In this document: in pieces, positions 51,150 through 60,432 of the stretch
How positions within the stretch are numbered: position 1 is the stretch's first letter
Layout of the letters: each line of letters begins with the position of its first letter
NCBI RefSeq assembly: GCF_018101125.2
Contig: NZ_JAELVF020000001.1
Coordinates: forward strand, 4,133,629-4,197,628
Reading direction: 5' to 3'
DNA length: 64,000 nucleotides
DNA from: Streptomyces tardus
Lineage (GTDB): Bacteria; Actinomycetota; Actinomycetes; Streptomycetales; Streptomycetaceae
Notes under the pieces: model-generated
Told to the model about the DNA's origin: nothing
The model's input: the letters and a program-made list of their open reading frames with translations, nothing else
Databases searched by the model: none
Position numbers and translations under genes: made by a program

Positions 51150-51650
51150 GTGAAGGTTTCTGAGGATCTCCAACCAACCGGCGTGTGCCGGACGTTCAAG
51201 CAGCGGTTTTCCGCCACGCCGAGGGGTGCGCGGCTCGCCCGGTTGCTCGCCGCACATCAGTTGGACGCGTGGGGGCTGCCGCGCGGTGTGCGCCTGCATG
51301 ACGAAGTGCTGCTGGTCGTCGCCGAGTTGGCCGTGAACGCGGTGGTGCACGGACGGGTGCCGGGGCGGGACTTCGCCGTACGGCTGGAGCTCGCCGAAGG
51401 CTCGGCGGGCGAGCCGTCATTCGTACGGATCGAGGTCTGCGATCCGCACCCGGCACTGCCCGCCCGAATCGCCGTACCCGCCGATCCGTTGGAGGAGACG
51501 TACGGTCGCGGGCTGCTTCTGGTGGAGGCGTACGCGCGGGACTGGGGTGTACGTGCCCGGTCTGGGCCGGGCAAGACGGTCTGGGCGCTGTGCACGGCCC
51601 CGACCCCGGCCCCGCGCCCCGGCCCCGGCTCGGTGAGCGGCCGGCGGTGA
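51150..51650 (+). CDS. GHKL ATP-binding protein (anti-sigma factor-like)
   Basis: 166 residues from GTG at 51150. HATPase_c fold: N-box VAELAVNAVVHGR (about residues 55-67), VRIEVCDPHP as the G1-type Asp motif (about 94-103), and YGRGLLLVEAYARDWG as the G2-type lid (about 117-132). This is the RsbW-like single-domain family common in Streptomyces. It may bind a sigma or anti-sigma factor. Divergent from the XRE gene through a 176-base shared regulatory region. Confidence 0.85.
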   Translation: MKVSEDLQPTGVCRTFKQRFSATPRGARLARLLAAHQLDAWGLPRGVRLHDEVLLVVAELAVNAVVHGRVPGRDFAVRLELAEGSAGEPSFVRIEVCDPHPALPARIAVPADPLEETYGRGLLLVEAYARDWGVRARSGPGKTVWALCTAPTPAPRPGPGSVSGRR

Positions 51651-51746
51651 GAGCGGTGAGAGCGGTGAGCGGTGGGCACCACGCGTCCCGGGCGGCTGGG
51701 TCCGGAGGCTCGTACGGACCGGCGGCTGTGGCTCTTGCGCTGTATC

Positions 51747-52280
51747 TCATGATGGTCGCTGCGTCCGCGGGCGCGCTGGTTGACACTGTCTTGCCGGGGC
51801 AGCACTCCACAGCGGTCGACCGTGCTGCCGCAAGTACCGGGCGAAGGTACGGGCTTCGGCGAGGCCGTCGTCGTTCGGCCGGTTCTTGTCGACGCCGCCG
51901 ACGAGCCGCATCGGCGCCCAGGTGTCGAAGGCTCGACTGGACCAACGGCCCTGCACCGTACGGCCCTTGGACTCCAGCAGCCACACCAGCGGCCGGAAGA
52001 ACGGCGCCGGCGGCAGCTCCGGGAACCCGCTGGTGGCGAAGACGAAGGTGCGGCCCGGGCCGACCGGAAGCGCCTTGGCCACGTCCATGAGGCTGGAGTG
52101 GGGCCTGGCGTGGAGGATGCCGGAGTCGAAGCGGACCAGGTCGGCTGCCGCGGGCAGGGCCGGGTCCGCAGCCGCCTCCTCGGCCGTGACGACCCTCGCG
52201 TCGAGCTCCGGTGCCATGGCCTCGGCGATCCTGCGGGTGCTTCCGTGCGACACGGACGTGCACACGATGATGGTCCTCAT
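51747..52280 (-). CDS. flavodoxin-like protein
   Basis: 177 residues from ATG at 52280. The FMN phosphate loop VCTSVSHGSTRRIAEAM is at the N-terminus (residues ~6-22), followed by VRFDSGILHARPHSSL and FVFATSGFPELP, giving the alternating beta/alpha order of a flavodoxin domain. The C-terminal ~25 residues are Arg/Pro/Gln-rich. The redox partner is unknown. Convergent with the GHKL gene. Confidence 0.8.
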   Translation of the reverse strand: MRTIIVCTSVSHGSTRRIAEAMAPELDARVVTAEEAAADPALPAAADLVRFDSGILHARPHSSLMDVAKALPVGPGRTFVFATSGFPELPPAPFFRPLVWLLESKGRTVQGRWSSRAFDTWAPMRLVGGVDKNRPNDDGLAEARTFARYLRQHGRPLWSAAPARQCQPARPRTQRPS

Positions 52281-52359
52281 CCTGCCGATCTCTTCGGTTG
52301 CCTGCTTCACACAGGCACCACGGAGCGGGAGTGTCGGATGTGACATCGGGGACGCTTCA

Positions 52360-52391
52360 GTCGGTGCGTCGGTGCGTCGGTGCGTCGGTGC
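52360..52391. repeat. four tandem 8-bp repeats
   Basis: GTCGGTGC is repeated four times without a break, between the flavodoxin-like gene start and the glutamate decarboxylase stop. Not in a coding sequence; probably unstable in copy number. Confidence 0.85.
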
Positions 52392-52475
52392 GGCAGCGGG
52401 TACACGGGTCCGGACGTGCGGCGGGTGTGCGCGTACGTGCGCGTACGTGGGCTGCTGGGGTGGGGCGGGTGGCTG

Positions 52476-53849
52476 TCAGTGGTGGAAGGACTGTTGGGGC
52501 GGCGGGGAGTCGGCGGTGAGGTCGTCGACGGCGGCGCGGATGTCCTCGACCAGCAGTGCGATCTTGTCGTGGCTGATGCCGTGGCGGATCAACACCCGCT
52601 GGATGACTGTCTGTTCGCGGTCGGCGGGCAACGGGTACGCGGGCACCTGCCAGCCGCGTCGGCGCAGCCGGTCGGTGAGGTCGTGGAGGGTGAAGCCCGC
52701 GCGCTCCGGGTCGGCGAGCGTCCAGGAGACGGCGGGCAGGGCGGTGCCGCCGTCGTAGAGCAGCCGGAAGGGGCCCATCGAGGAGATGTCGCCCGCCAGT
52801 GCGCAGGCGGTGCGGCGGCAGGCGGTCAGTACGGCGCGGTAGCCCTCGTGGCCGAGTCGCAGCAGCGTGTAGTACTGCGCGACGATCTCCCCGGCGGGGC
52901 GGGTGAAGTTGAGCGCGAAGGTGGGCATGTCGCCGCCGAGGTAGCTGACGCGGAAGACGAGGTCCTCCGGGAGGAGTTCGGCGGTGCGCCAGATGATCCA
53001 GCCCACTCCGAGCGGTGCCATTCCGTACTTGTGGCCCGAGGCATTGATGGAGGCGACGCGCGGCACCCGGAAGTCCCACGGCAGCGCGGGCTGGAGGAAG
53101 GGCGCCACGAAGCCGCCGCTGGCCGCGTCCACGTGGATCGGAATGTCCAGGCCCAAGTCCTGTTGCACGGCGTCGAGTTCGGCGGCGAGGGCGGCCACCG
53201 GCTCGTAGTCGCAGGTGTAGGTGACGCCGAGGATGGCGACGACGCCGATGGTGTTCTCATCGATGTGCGCGCGGAGTTGGTGGGGACGCAGGCCGGTGGC
53301 GTTCGGCTCCAACGGGACCTGGCGCAGCTCCACATCGAAATAGCGTGCGAATTTTTCCCAACAGACCTGGATCGGACCGACCACCAGATTCGGGCGGTCT
53401 GTCGTTTTGCCCTCGGCGCGGCGGCGTTCGCGCCAGCGCCATTTGAGCGCGAGGCCGCCGAGCATTGCCGCTTCGCTGGAGCCCGTGGTCGAGCAGCCGG
53501 CGGTGCCGCGTCCCTCGGGGGAGTGCCAGAGGTCGGCGAGCATGTGGACGCAGCGGGACTCGATCTCGGCGGTCTGCGGGTACTCGTCCTTGTCGATCAT
53601 GTTCTTGTCGAGGCACTCGTCCATGAGCGCATGGACCTGGGGTTCGGCCCAGGTGGTGCAGAAAGTGGCGAGGTTCTGCGAGGAGTTGCCGTCCAGTGCG
53701 AGTTCGTCGCGGACCAGCGCGTGGACCGTCTCCGGTGGCGAAGTGCGCTTGGGGACCCGGTACTTGGGCAGCGGTTCCTGGCTCAGCGGATGGCTGTAGA
53801 CGTCGCCGGAATCGTCGCCGCGGCCGTGTTCCACCTGGTGCAGCGCCAT
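52476..53849 (-). CDS. gad: glutamate decarboxylase
   Basis: 457 residues, the usual length. PLP-dependent group II decarboxylase producing GABA. Family motifs: LDGNSSQNLATFCTTW (about residues 52-67), TGSSEAAMLGGLALKWRW (about 120-137), HVDAASGGFVAPF with the cofactor Asp (about 234-246), and the Schiff-base Lys in INASGHKYG (about 265-273). No glutamate/GABA antiporter is next to it, so acid resistance of the enterobacterial type is not indicated; a GABA shunt or stress role is likelier. Confidence 0.93.
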   Translation of the reverse strand: MALHQVEHGRGDDSGDVYSHPLSQEPLPKYRVPKRTSPPETVHALVRDELALDGNSSQNLATFCTTWAEPQVHALMDECLDKNMIDKDEYPQTAEIESRCVHMLADLWHSPEGRGTAGCSTTGSSEAAMLGGLALKWRWRERRRAEGKTTDRPNLVVGPIQVCWEKFARYFDVELRQVPLEPNATGLRPHQLRAHIDENTIGVVAILGVTYTCDYEPVAALAAELDAVQQDLGLDIPIHVDAASGGFVAPFLQPALPWDFRVPRVASINASGHKYGMAPLGVGWIIWRTAELLPEDLVFRVSYLGGDMPTFALNFTRPAGEIVAQYYTLLRLGHEGYRAVLTACRRTACALAGDISSMGPFRLLYDGGTALPAVSWTLADPERAGFTLHDLTDRLRRRGWQVPAYPLPADREQTVIQRVLIRHGISHDKIALLVEDIRAAVDDLTADSPPPQQSFHH

Positions 53850-54098
53850 GGCCGGCCCTCTCTGCTCGTCGCCCGTGCCCCCGCTCGTTCCACGCTGGCA
53901 GCGGTGGCGGGTTCGGGCCGCAGGAGAGGGGGCCGAACGGGTGGCGGGTGCGGCGGGAGCAGCGGGTGCGGCGCAGCGCGAGGTCTTGACAGCGGTGAAG
54001 GTCCGGACCAGCGTTCAGAGCTGTCCCGGTCCGCTCCCGCCGCGCGCCCCGCCGCCGGTTCGTCCTGCTCTGCCCGCGCCTCGCCCCAGGAGTGCCGT

Positions 54099-55121
54099 AT
54101 GTCGTCCCGACCCCGTGCCGCCCGATTCCGCCGCGCCGTACTGACCTGCTCAACGTCCCTCGTGGTGCTGGGAGTTGTCTGCACGACCACCGCCTCGGCC
54201 GTCCCCGGGTCGAGCGCTCCGCAGGCGGCAGACGGCGGCGCCTCCGTACGGGTGGCGGACGGCGGCGAGCTGAAGGAGGCGCTGGCGTCGGCCGAGCCCG
54301 GGCAGACGATTGAGCTGGCCGACGGTGTGTACGCGGGCAACTTCAAGATCAACCGGCCGGGTGAGCGCGAGAACCGGATCATCCTCACCGGCTCCGCCGA
54401 CGCCGTTCTGACCGCGCCGAGCGGCGGCGGGTACGGGCTGCACGTCGACTCCGCGAGCCACTGGACGATCCACGGGGTCACCGTCACCGGCGGTCAGAAG
54501 GGCGTCATGGTCGACGCGAGCGACTACGTCGTGCTCGACTCGATCACCGTGCACGACCTGACGATGGAGGGCGTGCACTTCCGCAGGTCCAGCAGCCACG
54601 GCGTGCTGAAGAACTCCACGGTCCGCGACACCGGCACCGACGGCCGGGGCATGGGCGAGGGCGTGTACATCGGCTCCGCCAACACCCTGGAGGACCGCAG
54701 CGACCGCGTGCGGATCGAGAACAACACCATCGGCCCCCGGGTGCGTGGTGAGAACGTCGACATCAAGGAGGGCACCACCGGTGGAACCGTCTCCGGGAAC
54801 ACCTTCCACGGCGACGGTCTCGCCAACGTCCACTACGACGACTCCTGGGTCGACGTGAAGGGCAACGACTACCTCATCGAGAACAACACCGGAGTGGGCA
54901 CGCTCAACGACGGCTACCAGACCCACAGTCCGCAGCCCGGCTGGGGCTGCGGCACCGTCTTCCGCGGCAACGACTCGGACCTCACCGGCGCCACCGGCAG
55001 CGGGCGGTACGCGTTCGAGATCACCAACCACGACGCCGCTTCCTGCCCGGTGACGATCGCCTCCGACAACACCGTGACCGGCGGCGACGGGTCGGCGACC
55101 CCGGGAGTCCCGATCGGCTGA
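54099..55121 (+). CDS. secreted right-handed beta-helix protein (pectate lyase-like)
   Basis: 340 residues from ATG at 54099 with AGGAG upstream. A signal peptide covers residues ~1-34 (basic RPRAARFRRA, hydrophobic core, TTASA). The mature part shows regular short strands with Asn/Gly/Asp turns (VADGGELKEALASAEPGQTI, GVTVTGGQKGVMVDASDYVV, RIENNTIGPRVRGENVDIKE), the parallel beta-helix of polysaccharide lyase-type proteins. No clear catalytic triad of a named lyase is visible. Substrate unknown; acts outside the cell. Confidence 0.82.
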   Translation: MSSRPRAARFRRAVLTCSTSLVVLGVVCTTTASAVPGSSAPQAADGGASVRVADGGELKEALASAEPGQTIELADGVYAGNFKINRPGERENRIILTGSADAVLTAPSGGGYGLHVDSASHWTIHGVTVTGGQKGVMVDASDYVVLDSITVHDLTMEGVHFRRSSSHGVLKNSTVRDTGTDGRGMGEGVYIGSANTLEDRSDRVRIENNTIGPRVRGENVDIKEGTTGGTVSGNTFHGDGLANVHYDDSWVDVKGNDYLIENNTGVGTLNDGYQTHSPQPGWGCGTVFRGNDSDLTGATGSGRYAFEITNHDAASCPVTIASDNTVTGGDGSATPGVPIG

Positions 55122-55164
55122 GCCGAAGCCCGCCGGGCCGCTCCGGACCGGCCCGCGCCGTTCT

Positions 55165-55235
55165 CCAGGACCGCGCCGGCCCCGCGCCCGGCCCCGCGCC
55201 CGGCCCCGCGCCGGCCCCGCGCCGGGCCCGCGTCA
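55165..55235. repeat. GC-rich short tandem repeats
   Basis: GCGCCGGCCCC and GCGCCCGGCCCC units alternate about five times after the beta-helix gene, reaching the stop of the next convergent gene. It could act as a crude bidirectional terminator. Confidence 0.6.
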
Positions 55236-56123
55236 GGCCCGGCCCGCGGTTTCCCGGGCCACCGCCTCTCCGGCGGTCACCCCGATCGCCTCGGCGTGGG
55301 CGGCCAGACGCCGCAGGCCCTCCTGCGAGGGGCTGCCCGGCGGTGCGGTCCACACGACGATGAACTGGTCGGAGTCGGTCGAGCTGGTCAGGGTGTCCCA
55401 GTCCAGGTCGAGGGTGCCGGCGGCGGAGTGGACGAACTCCTTGCTGCCGGTGCCCTGGACGGCGACCTCGTGCCCCTCCCACCAGCGGGTGAACTCCTCG
55501 TACGGCGCCATCTTGGCCACCAGGCGGCCGAGGTCGGGGGTCTCGGGGCGGCCGGCGGTGTGCATCCGCAGATACGCCACGCACGCCCGGGCGCCCGACG
55601 CCCAGTCCGCGTACAGGTCCCGCATCTCCGGCCTGTCGAACAGCAGCCAGACGTAGTTCAGGTCCTCTTCGGGGAGCTTCTCGAAGTCGAGGAAGAGGGC
55701 GGAGGCCAGCCGGTTCCAGGCAAGTACGTCCATGGTGGTGGACAGGACGAGCGCGGGGGAGTCGCCGAGGGTGTCCAGAAGCCTGCGGGTGTGCGGGGAG
55801 ATGGTGCGCGCCGAGTGGGCGGGCTGCTCCTGCGCGGGCTTTCCGGCCAGGTTGAAGAGGTAGGTGCGCTGGTCCGGCGAGAGTCTCAGGGCGCGACTGA
55901 CGCTCTCCAGTACCGGCACCGAAGCGGCGATCCTGCCCTGCTCGATCCGCGTGTAGTAGTCGGTGCTGATCGAGGCTAGCTGTGCCACCTCCTCGCGACG
56001 AAGTCCCTGTACCCGGCGGGGAGTTCCGAGGTCGGGCAGGCCGACGCCGGCGGGGGTCAGCTCGGCCCGGCGGGTCCTGAGGAAAGTGCCCAGCTCTTTC
56101 GCGTCTCCGCTGCCACTAGTCAT
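55233..56123 (-). CDS. XRE regulator with MmyB-like ligand-binding domain (copy A)
   Basis: 296 residues from ATG at 56123. HTH at about residues 10-70 (LGTFLRTRRAELTPAGVGLP, VQGLRREEVAQLASISTDYY, TRIEQGR). The C-terminal MmyB-like domain follows: DSPALVLSTTMDVLAWNRLA, VWLLFDRPEMRDLYADW and EFTRWWEGHEV, typical of fatty-acid-binding regulators next to oxidoreductases or hydrolases. It is a paralogue of the next regulator, 94 bases upstream and in the same orientation. Confidence 0.9.
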   Translation of the reverse strand: MTSGSGDAKELGTFLRTRRAELTPAGVGLPDLGTPRRVQGLRREEVAQLASISTDYYTRIEQGRIAASVPVLESVSRALRLSPDQRTYLFNLAGKPAQEQPAHSARTISPHTRRLLDTLGDSPALVLSTTMDVLAWNRLASALFLDFEKLPEEDLNYVWLLFDRPEMRDLYADWASGARACVAYLRMHTAGRPETPDLGRLVAKMAPYEEFTRWWEGHEVAVQGTGSKEFVHSAAGTLDLDWDTLTSSTDSDQFIVVWTAPPGSPSQEGLRRLAAHAEAIGVTAGEAVARETAGRA

Positions 56124-56217
56124 GCACACAGTGTGACGCGATCCGTCCAACAAGGGGCCGTTTCCCGACAGTTGGGCAGCCGGGCGGTCTGTCTCGAATG
56201 TTCGGACGGGCCACGCT

Positions 56218-57138
56218 TCAGATCTGGTCCTTTTCGTTTCCGGACCGCTGGTGGTCGCTGCCCGACGGATCGGGGCCGTTCGGTCGCCCTTCTGTTTCGG
56301 AGGAGCGGGACCAGGAGGCGAGGATGCGCAGACCGTCGTGCGAGGGCGAACCGCGTTCCGCCGTCCAGAGGAGCACCTGCTGTCCGTCGGTGCCGACGGC
56401 GGCCAACGCCTCCCAGTCCAGCGTGAGTTCGCCGACGACCGGGTGGTGCATCGTGGTGGTGCCGACGGTGCGCGCCGGCGCTTCGTGCGTACCCCACCAG
56501 CGGCGGAAGTCCTCGTCGCGGACGGAGAGTTCACCGACGAGGGAGGTCAGCCGAGGGTTGCCCGGGTCCCGCGCAGCCTCCGTCTGCAACTGCGCCACAC
56601 AGGTGCGGGCGATGTGTCCCCAGTCCGCGTGCAGCTTCCTCATCGCCGGGTCGGCGAAGAGTATGCGGATGAAGTTCCGCTGTTTCTTCGGTACTTGGGA
56701 GAAGTCCGTGATCAGCGCCGCGGCCAGGGAGTTCCAGGCGAGGACGTCCGTGCTTCTGCCGAGGACGAGGGCGGGTGTGGTGTGCAGGTCGTGGAGGACT
56801 CTGCGCAGTCGCGGCCGGGCCTGCTGGACGGCGCGCCGTACCGGGCGCTCCGCCAACTCTCCGGCCAGTGCGAAGAGTTGCGCACGCCGGTCGTCGTCCA
56901 GGTGCAGCACCCGGGCGAGCTTGATCAGCACGGCGGCGGAGGCGCGGGTGCGGCCCTGTTCGAGGCGGGTGTAGTAGTCGGTGCTGATCGCGGCGAGCGC
57001 GGCGACCTCCTGGCGGCGCAGGCCGCTGACCCGTCGGCGGCCACCGGCCTCCGGCAGTCCGACGGTGCGCGGGCTCAACTCGCCCCGGCGAGCCCTCAGA
57101 AAGGCCCCGAGCCCGTCGGGGCGTGCGCTGTTATTCAT
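56218..57138 (-). CDS. XRE regulator with MmyB-like ligand-binding domain (copy B)
   Basis: 306 residues from ATG at 57138. Same architecture as copy A: HTH with VSGLRRQEVAALAAISTDYY and TRLEQGR, then TTPALVLGRSTDVLAWNSLA, IRILFADPAMRKLHADWG and DFRRWWGTHEAP. A polar Ser/Gly/Asn tail ends the protein. It is divergent from the alpha/beta hydrolase at 57399 across 260 bases, its likely target, as MmyB-like regulators usually control the facing enzyme gene. Confidence 0.9.
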   Translation of the reverse strand: MNNSARPDGLGAFLRARRGELSPRTVGLPEAGGRRRVSGLRRQEVAALAAISTDYYTRLEQGRTRASAAVLIKLARVLHLDDDRRAQLFALAGELAERPVRRAVQQARPRLRRVLHDLHTTPALVLGRSTDVLAWNSLAAALITDFSQVPKKQRNFIRILFADPAMRKLHADWGHIARTCVAQLQTEAARDPGNPRLTSLVGELSVRDEDFRRWWGTHEAPARTVGTTTMHHPVVGELTLDWEALAAVGTDGQQVLLWTAERGSPSHDGLRILASWSRSSETEGRPNGPDPSGSDHQRSGNEKDQI

Positions 57139-57398
57139 ATCGGCCAGTCTGCGCCGCTCCGGGGCGCGGTGGCAGGGAGGAATCCATCCCTGGTTGAGCC
57201 GTTCCACGGGTGGGATTCTGCTCCGCAAGCGGGATGCGTATCGCGGCCGAGGCCGCTTCGCAGCCCGGGGAAACTCCGAACGCTCGGCGACCGCACGGGT
57301 GTGGGCGTGCGGTTCGGGCCGCGTCTTCGACCGGTTTTCCTGATCGTTCACCGCCGCGATCGGAAGTGTGACCGCGGCACTGTCAGAGGGAGTCAGGC

Positions 57399-58343
57399 AT
57401 GGAAGCCATCACCTTCCCGAACGGGCCGATCACGATGGCAGGCAACCTCCATCTCCCCGACGACCTCAGAGCCGGCGAGTGCCGCCCCGCGATCGTCACC
57501 GTGCATCCGGGCGGCGGCGTGAAGGAGCAGACGGCCGGGCTCTACGCGGGCAGGCTCGCGGAACAGGGCTTCGTCGCGCTCGCCTTCGACGCCTCCCACC
57601 AGGGCGCCAGCGGCGGCCAGCCGCGCCATCTGGAGGACCCCGGGGCGAGAGTGGAGGACGTACGGGCCGCCGTGGACCATCTCCAGTCGCTGGAGTGCGT
57701 CGATGCCGAGCGCCTGGGCGTACTGGGCGTCTGCTCGGGCGGCGGCTACGCGGTCAACGCCGCGATGACAGACCACCGATTGCGGGCGGTCGCCACCGTC
57801 TCCGCGCTCAACATCGGCAGCGGTTACCGCAAGGGCTGGACGGGCAACGGGCTGGACGCCGCCGCCGTCCCGACCCTCGTCGCCGCCGCGCAGCAGCGCA
57901 CCGCGGAGTCGCAGGGCGGCGCCCCCGCGTACATCCCCTACGTCCCGGCGGATCCGGCCGCCGGGACGCCGCGTGACCTGGTGGAGGCGTCCGAGTACTA
58001 CCTGACGCCGCGCGGCCGGCACGTCAACGCGGAGAACAGGAAGCTCTTCGCCCGCAGCATCGCCAAGCTCTTCGCCTTCGACGCCTTCCACCTCGTCGAG
58101 GACCTGCTCACCCAGCCGGTCCTGATGGTCGCGGGCGGCGAGGCCGGCTCGCTGTGGCACACCACCGAGCTCCACGGCCGGCTACGGGGGCCGAAGCGGC
58201 TGGTGGTCGTGGAGGGCGGCGCGCACACCGACTTCTTCGACGTCCCCAAGTACGTCGACCGCGCGGTCGAGGAGGCCGTCGCCTTCTTCCGCGAGACGCT
58301 GCACACCCCCGCGGAGCGGTCCGCCGCCGCACAGGACGGCTGA
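57399..58343 (+). CDS. alpha/beta hydrolase (YcjY/dienelactone hydrolase-like)
   Basis: 314 residues from ATG at 57399 with GAGGGAG upstream. Alpha/beta hydrolase fold: oxyanion region VTVHPGGGVKEQ (about residues 31-42), FVALAFDASHQGASGG (about 56-71) and nucleophile elbow GVCSGGGYAVN (about 108-118). The elbow departs from G-x-S-x-G: the position usually holding the nucleophile Ser is Gly, with Ser one residue earlier. VAGGEAGSLWH and VEGGAHTDFFD give the acid and His regions. The substrate is unknown; probably controlled by the facing MmyB-like regulator. Confidence 0.82.
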   Translation: MEAITFPNGPITMAGNLHLPDDLRAGECRPAIVTVHPGGGVKEQTAGLYAGRLAEQGFVALAFDASHQGASGGQPRHLEDPGARVEDVRAAVDHLQSLECVDAERLGVLGVCSGGGYAVNAAMTDHRLRAVATVSALNIGSGYRKGWTGNGLDAAAVPTLVAAAQQRTAESQGGAPAYIPYVPADPAAGTPRDLVEASEYYLTPRGRHVNAENRKLFARSIAKLFAFDAFHLVEDLLTQPVLMVAGGEAGSLWHTTELHGRLRGPKRLVVVEGGAHTDFFDVPKYVDRAVEEAVAFFRETLHTPAERSAAAQDG

Positions 58344-58362
58344 GTCCCTGACCCGGCGGGGC

Positions 58363-59985
58363 TCAGTCCACCAGTACGCCGGGGTTGAGGATGCCGGCCG
58401 GGTCCAGTGAACTCTTCGCGGAGCGCAGGACGTCGGCGAAGAGTTCGGGACGCTGACGGTCGTACCAGGTCCGGTGGTCGCGGCCGACTGCGTGGTGGTG
58501 GGTGATGGTCGCCCGGTGGCGCACCAGGATCTCGCCCGCGGCGGCCTTGATCTCGTCCCACATCGCCCGCTGCGCGCCGACGCGCCCGGCGGCGATCACG
58601 GTGAAGTACGGGGCGCAGCCGTCCGGATAGACGTGCGTGAGACGGCAGTTGAGGATGCCGGGTCGGCCGGTGATCTCCTCGACGGCCCGGCCCAGCCCGG
58701 TGCGCACCGCCTCGATCAGCTCGGGGGCGCGGTCCCAGGTCAGCGCGGTCTCGAAGGTCTCCACCACGGCGCCCATCCGCGTCATCGCGTCCCGCAGGTA
58801 GGGCATCCGCAGAAAGGCCGAGCGCCAGGCGCCGGCAGGGTCTGCGGCCGGGCGTGCGGCCGATCCGTCGCCGCGGTCGGCAGCCGGGCGCCCACCGGCT
58901 CCGCCGCCGGTACGGACGCGGCCGCCGTGTCCGCGGACGAGGTCCAGCGCCTGTTCGAGCAGCGCGTCCACCGGCTGTCCGGCCGACTCGAAACCCAGGA
59001 CGAGCACGCTGCTGCTGCCGTCGCCCGCGCCGCCGAGCATCGCCTCACCGGGGTCGAGCAGCCGGCAGTTGGCCGGGTTCAGCCCGGACTGGGCCAGCGT
59101 GCGGACGGCGCGCAGAGCAGCCGGGAAGTCGTCGAAGAGCACCGAGGCGGAAGCCTTGTGCGCGGGGCGTTCCTGCACCCGCAGCCACGCCTCGGTGATC
59201 ACCCCCAGAGCGCCCTCCGAACCCAGGAAGAGTCGGTCGGGCGACGGTCCCGCTCCGGAGCCCGGCAGCCGCCACGACTCGTGCACGCCGCTCGGAGCCA
59301 CCACCCGCATCGACTCGACGAAATCGTCGATGTGGGTGTGGCCGGTGGCGTAGTGCCCGCCCGCCCGTGTGGCCAGCCAACCGCCCAGAGTGGAGAACTC
59401 GAAGCTCTGCGGGAAGTGCCGCAAGGTGTAGCCGTGCGGGCGCAGTTGAGCCTCCAGGGCCGGGCCGAACGCACCGGCCTGGATGCGGGCGGCGCGGCTC
59501 TCGCGGTCGACCTCCAGCACCCGGTCGAGCCGGGTGAGGTCGAGCGAGAGGACACCGGCGTGGTCGCCCTCCCGGTACTCCACTCCGCCCACCACGGAGC
59601 TGCCGCCGCCGAACGGCACCACGGCGACGTTCTCCCGGCTCGCCCAGTCGAGCAGGTCCACCACGTCCGCCTCCCGGCGGGGAAGAGCGACCAGGTCGGG
59701 AGCGGCGGCCATCTCCCCGGCCAGCACGCGCACCACGTCGCGGAACGCCTTGCCGTAGGTGTGCGCGGCGCGCAGCGCCGGATCGGCGGAGACCAGCTCG
59801 GCAAGCGCCCCGGGCGGGGCCAACCTCGGCGTGGGCAGGTCGAGTCGGCGGATGTCGGGGACCGGTACGGGGTGCTCCCGCAGCCCGGGCAGCAGCGCCC
59901 CGAGCGCGGCGCACTCCTCGTCGCCGAGCTGCTCGGACTCGTTGCCCCAACCCCACCAGGACCTGCCGGTCGGTCCGTCGGCCAT
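58363..59985 (-). CDS. FAD-binding oxidase (alkylglycerone-phosphate synthase-like)
   Basis: 540 residues from ATG at 59985 with AGGGAG upstream. The FAD_binding_4 domain shows VVPFGGGSSVVGGVEY (about residues 135-150), PQSFEFSTLGGWLATRAGGH (about 202-221) and LFLGSEGALGVITEAWLRV (about 266-284). The C-terminal FAD_oxidase_C domain has CRLTHVYPDGCAPYFTV and the end THHHAVGRDHRTWY with His residues near the flavin, followed by LDPAGILNPGVL. Similar to alkyldihydroxyacetonephosphate synthases, so ether lipid synthesis is possible; other D-2-hydroxyacid oxidations cannot be excluded. A Gly/Arg/Ala insert lies near residue 360-380. Confidence 0.88.
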   Translation of the reverse strand: MADGPTGRSWWGWGNESEQLGDEECAALGALLPGLREHPVPVPDIRRLDLPTPRLAPPGALAELVSADPALRAAHTYGKAFRDVVRVLAGEMAAAPDLVALPRREADVVDLLDWASRENVAVVPFGGGSSVVGGVEYREGDHAGVLSLDLTRLDRVLEVDRESRAARIQAGAFGPALEAQLRPHGYTLRHFPQSFEFSTLGGWLATRAGGHYATGHTHIDDFVESMRVVAPSGVHESWRLPGSGAGPSPDRLFLGSEGALGVITEAWLRVQERPAHKASASVLFDDFPAALRAVRTLAQSGLNPANCRLLDPGEAMLGGAGDGSSSVLVLGFESAGQPVDALLEQALDLVRGHGGRVRTGGGAGGRPAADRGDGSAARPAADPAGAWRSAFLRMPYLRDAMTRMGAVVETFETALTWDRAPELIEAVRTGLGRAVEEITGRPGILNCRLTHVYPDGCAPYFTVIAAGRVGAQRAMWDEIKAAAGEILVRHRATITHHHAVGRDHRTWYDRQRPELFADVLRSAKSSLDPAGILNPGVLVD

Positions 59986-60432
59986 GCGCTCACGCTCCCT
60001 GGTACCCGTGCGGGCGCGCACGCTCCCGCCTGCACCGCCGCTCTGTCGGGCTCGAAACCTACCTACGGGTAGCAGCCGGCGCCAGAGGGCTGCGGCGGTG
60101 GGCCGCCGGTCCGTCGGATCTCTCGTGTCGCCGTGCGCACCCGACCGGTGGCCCGCGTGCCGCCGGCCGCGTTCTCGAGGGGCCGCCGTTTCCGAGGGGC
60201 CGCGTTTCGAGCGACCGCGTTTCGAGCGACCGAGAGCCCGGCCCGTGGTCGCTCGACAGGCGGGGCGTACGAGCCGTACCTAGCCTGAGGCTCGGGGCCG
60301 CGGCCCTCACCGGCTCGCGGCGGACCACCGACCCGAGCCGGTCGGCGGACCGAGCCGGAAGGCAGCGCGCCGAAGCGCCGCACCGGCCGGGTGCCGGGCC
60401 GCAGCGACGGCGGCCGACAAGGAGTGGCCAGC
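59986..60432. other. 447-bp spacer with a 15-bp repeat, no gene seen
   Basis: CGCGTTTCGAGCGAC occurs twice in tandem (60201-60215, 60216-60230). No frame looks coding. The region contains the divergent promoters of the oxidase gene and the VOC gene. Confidence 0.45.

Noticed and set aside
51590..52090. Possible small membrane protein between the GHKL and flavodoxin-like genes
   Set aside because: One hydrophobic stretch is present, but the frame continues into Arg-rich sequence, overlaps the flavodoxin-like gene and has no ribosome site.
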